Assembly (NCBI RefSeq): GCF_900100705.1
Contig: NZ_FNCH01000001.1
Location: 1-64,000, forward strand
Reading direction: 5' to 3'
Length of the DNA stretch: 64,000 nt
Origin: Pedobacter terrae
GTDB taxonomy: Bacteria > Bacteroidota > Bacteroidia > Sphingobacteriales > Sphingobacteriaceae
Shown: positions 63,494-64,000 of the stretch, piece after piece
Position numbering within the stretch: the first letter of the stretch is position 1
Layout of the letters: each line of letters opens with the position of its first letter
Position numbers and translations under genes: made by a program
The notes under the pieces: model-generated
What the model was told of the DNA's origin: nothing
The model's database searches: none
What the model saw: only the letters and a program-made list of their open reading frames with translations

Positions 63494-64000
63494 ATGAATA
63501 AGCTAAATTCCGTTTGTGTATACTGCGGCTCAAACTTTAATGGCGATGCAACGCTACGTAATGCAATAAAGCAATTGGCAGAAACACTTGTAGAACAACA
63601 GATCAGATTGGTTTATGGAGGCGGAAGTGTTGGTGTGATGGGTTTGCTCGCTAACGATGTGCTGGAGTTGGGTGGTCTGGTTACCGGTGTAATTCCTCAG
63701 TTTTTAATGGATAAAGAAGTTGGCCACCAGGGTTTAACGGAAATGCTGGTTACCGAAAATATGCACCAGCGAAAACAAAAAATGGCCGATCTGAGCGATG
63801 GTTTTGTGATCCTACCTGGTGGCTTTGGTACATTAGAGGAGTTTTTCGAAGTATTAACCTGGCTGCAGCTCGGGTTGCACAATAAGCCGATCGGTGTATT
63901 AAATGTTGGTGGTTTTTACGATCCTTTATTCGCCCAAATGGATATGATGGTGCAAAGTAAATTTTTGAAACCGGCCAATCGCGATTTAGTATTCAATGAA
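63494..64000 (+). CDS. LOG family protein, cut by window end
   Basis: At least 169 residues, running off the window. Starts SVCVYCGSNFNGD, with YGGGSVGVMGLLANDVLE and PGGFGTLEEFFEVLTW, the LOG signature (PGGxGTxxE). It is the shorter type of the family and a paralogue of the gene at 6314-7021, which carries an N-terminal extension. Probable nucleoside-5'-monophosphate phosphoribohydrolase. Confidence 0.9.
   Translation, partial: MNKLNSVCVYCGSNFNGDATLRNAIKQLAETLVEQQIRLVYGGGSVGVMGLLANDVLELGGLVTGVIPQFLMDKEVGHQGLTEMLVTENMHQRKQKMADLSDGFVILPGGFGTLEEFFEVLTWLQLGLHNKPIGVLNVGGFYDPLFAQMDMMVQSKFLKPANRDLVFNE

Overview
The window is a chromosomal segment of a Bacteroidota bacterium, most likely Sphingobacteriaceae and Pedobacter-like. 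The evidence is low GC, promoters of the Bacteroidota type (TTG about 17-21 bp upstream of TAnnTTTG), a fused murF-alr gene, SPI/SPII-exported DUF3857 transglutaminase-like proteins, a TonB-dependent receptor with a CarboxypepD_reg domain, the futalosine menaquinone route (mqnC), and short palindromic repeats in many gaps. I see no insertion sequence, prophage, CRISPR array, rRNA or recognisable defence system. Genus assignment is inference.

Layout. 1-6.1 kb: tRNA-Gly/tRNA-Leu operon with a clear promoter, recX, murF-alr, a DUF502 membrane protein, an ArsC-family reductase, and two tandem paralogous proteins with a C-terminal membrane anchor. 6.3-12.6 kb: LOG-family protein, Na+/solute symporter, recR, SDR oxidoreductase, secreted esterase-like hydrolase, inward-rectifier K+ channel. 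12.6-17 kb: a tryptophan operon (trpD-F-B-A) preceded by a previously unmarked leader peptide with three consecutive Trp codons and a rho-independent attenuator. 17-29 kb: a frameshifted hydrolase, ung, a thioredoxin-like protein, an M3 peptidase interrupted by a stop codon, a PPOX-family protein, lysS, DUF2461, an acyl-CoA ligase and a lipoprotein. 29-31.4 kb: iscS-iscU-iscA. 31.4-39.6 kb: methylmalonyl-CoA epimerase, small unknown genes, rpmE2, a GlmU-like nucleotidyltransferase, tpiA-prmA, mpl, an XRE regulator and an EamA permease. 40-46.3 kb: a GNAT-like protein, an Asp-rich small protein, scpB, and a LytS/LytTR-type two-component pair with a sensory propeller. 46.4-50 kb: two exported ferritin-like proteins and a metzincin-propeller lipoprotein. 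50-64 kb: mqnC, a frameshifted small gene, an M16 protease pair, ppnP, two DUF3857/transglutaminase-like proteins, guaB, a TonB-dependent receptor and a second LOG-family gene cut by the window edge.

The strongest regulatory discovery is the trp attenuator at 12633-12807. The promoter, the 17-residue leader peptide with WWW, the terminator hairpin with its T-run and a mutually exclusive antiterminator arm lying just past the leader stop codon are all visible. Other points worth attention are a family of covarying GAGA-tetraloop hairpin repeats, several likely leaderless genes whose -7 box lies 3-6 nt before the start codon, three interrupted genes, and intergenic arrays of short words at operon junctions.

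Most genes here are housekeeping. The accessory interest lies in gene expression signals and repeats rather than in a multi-gene novel system.
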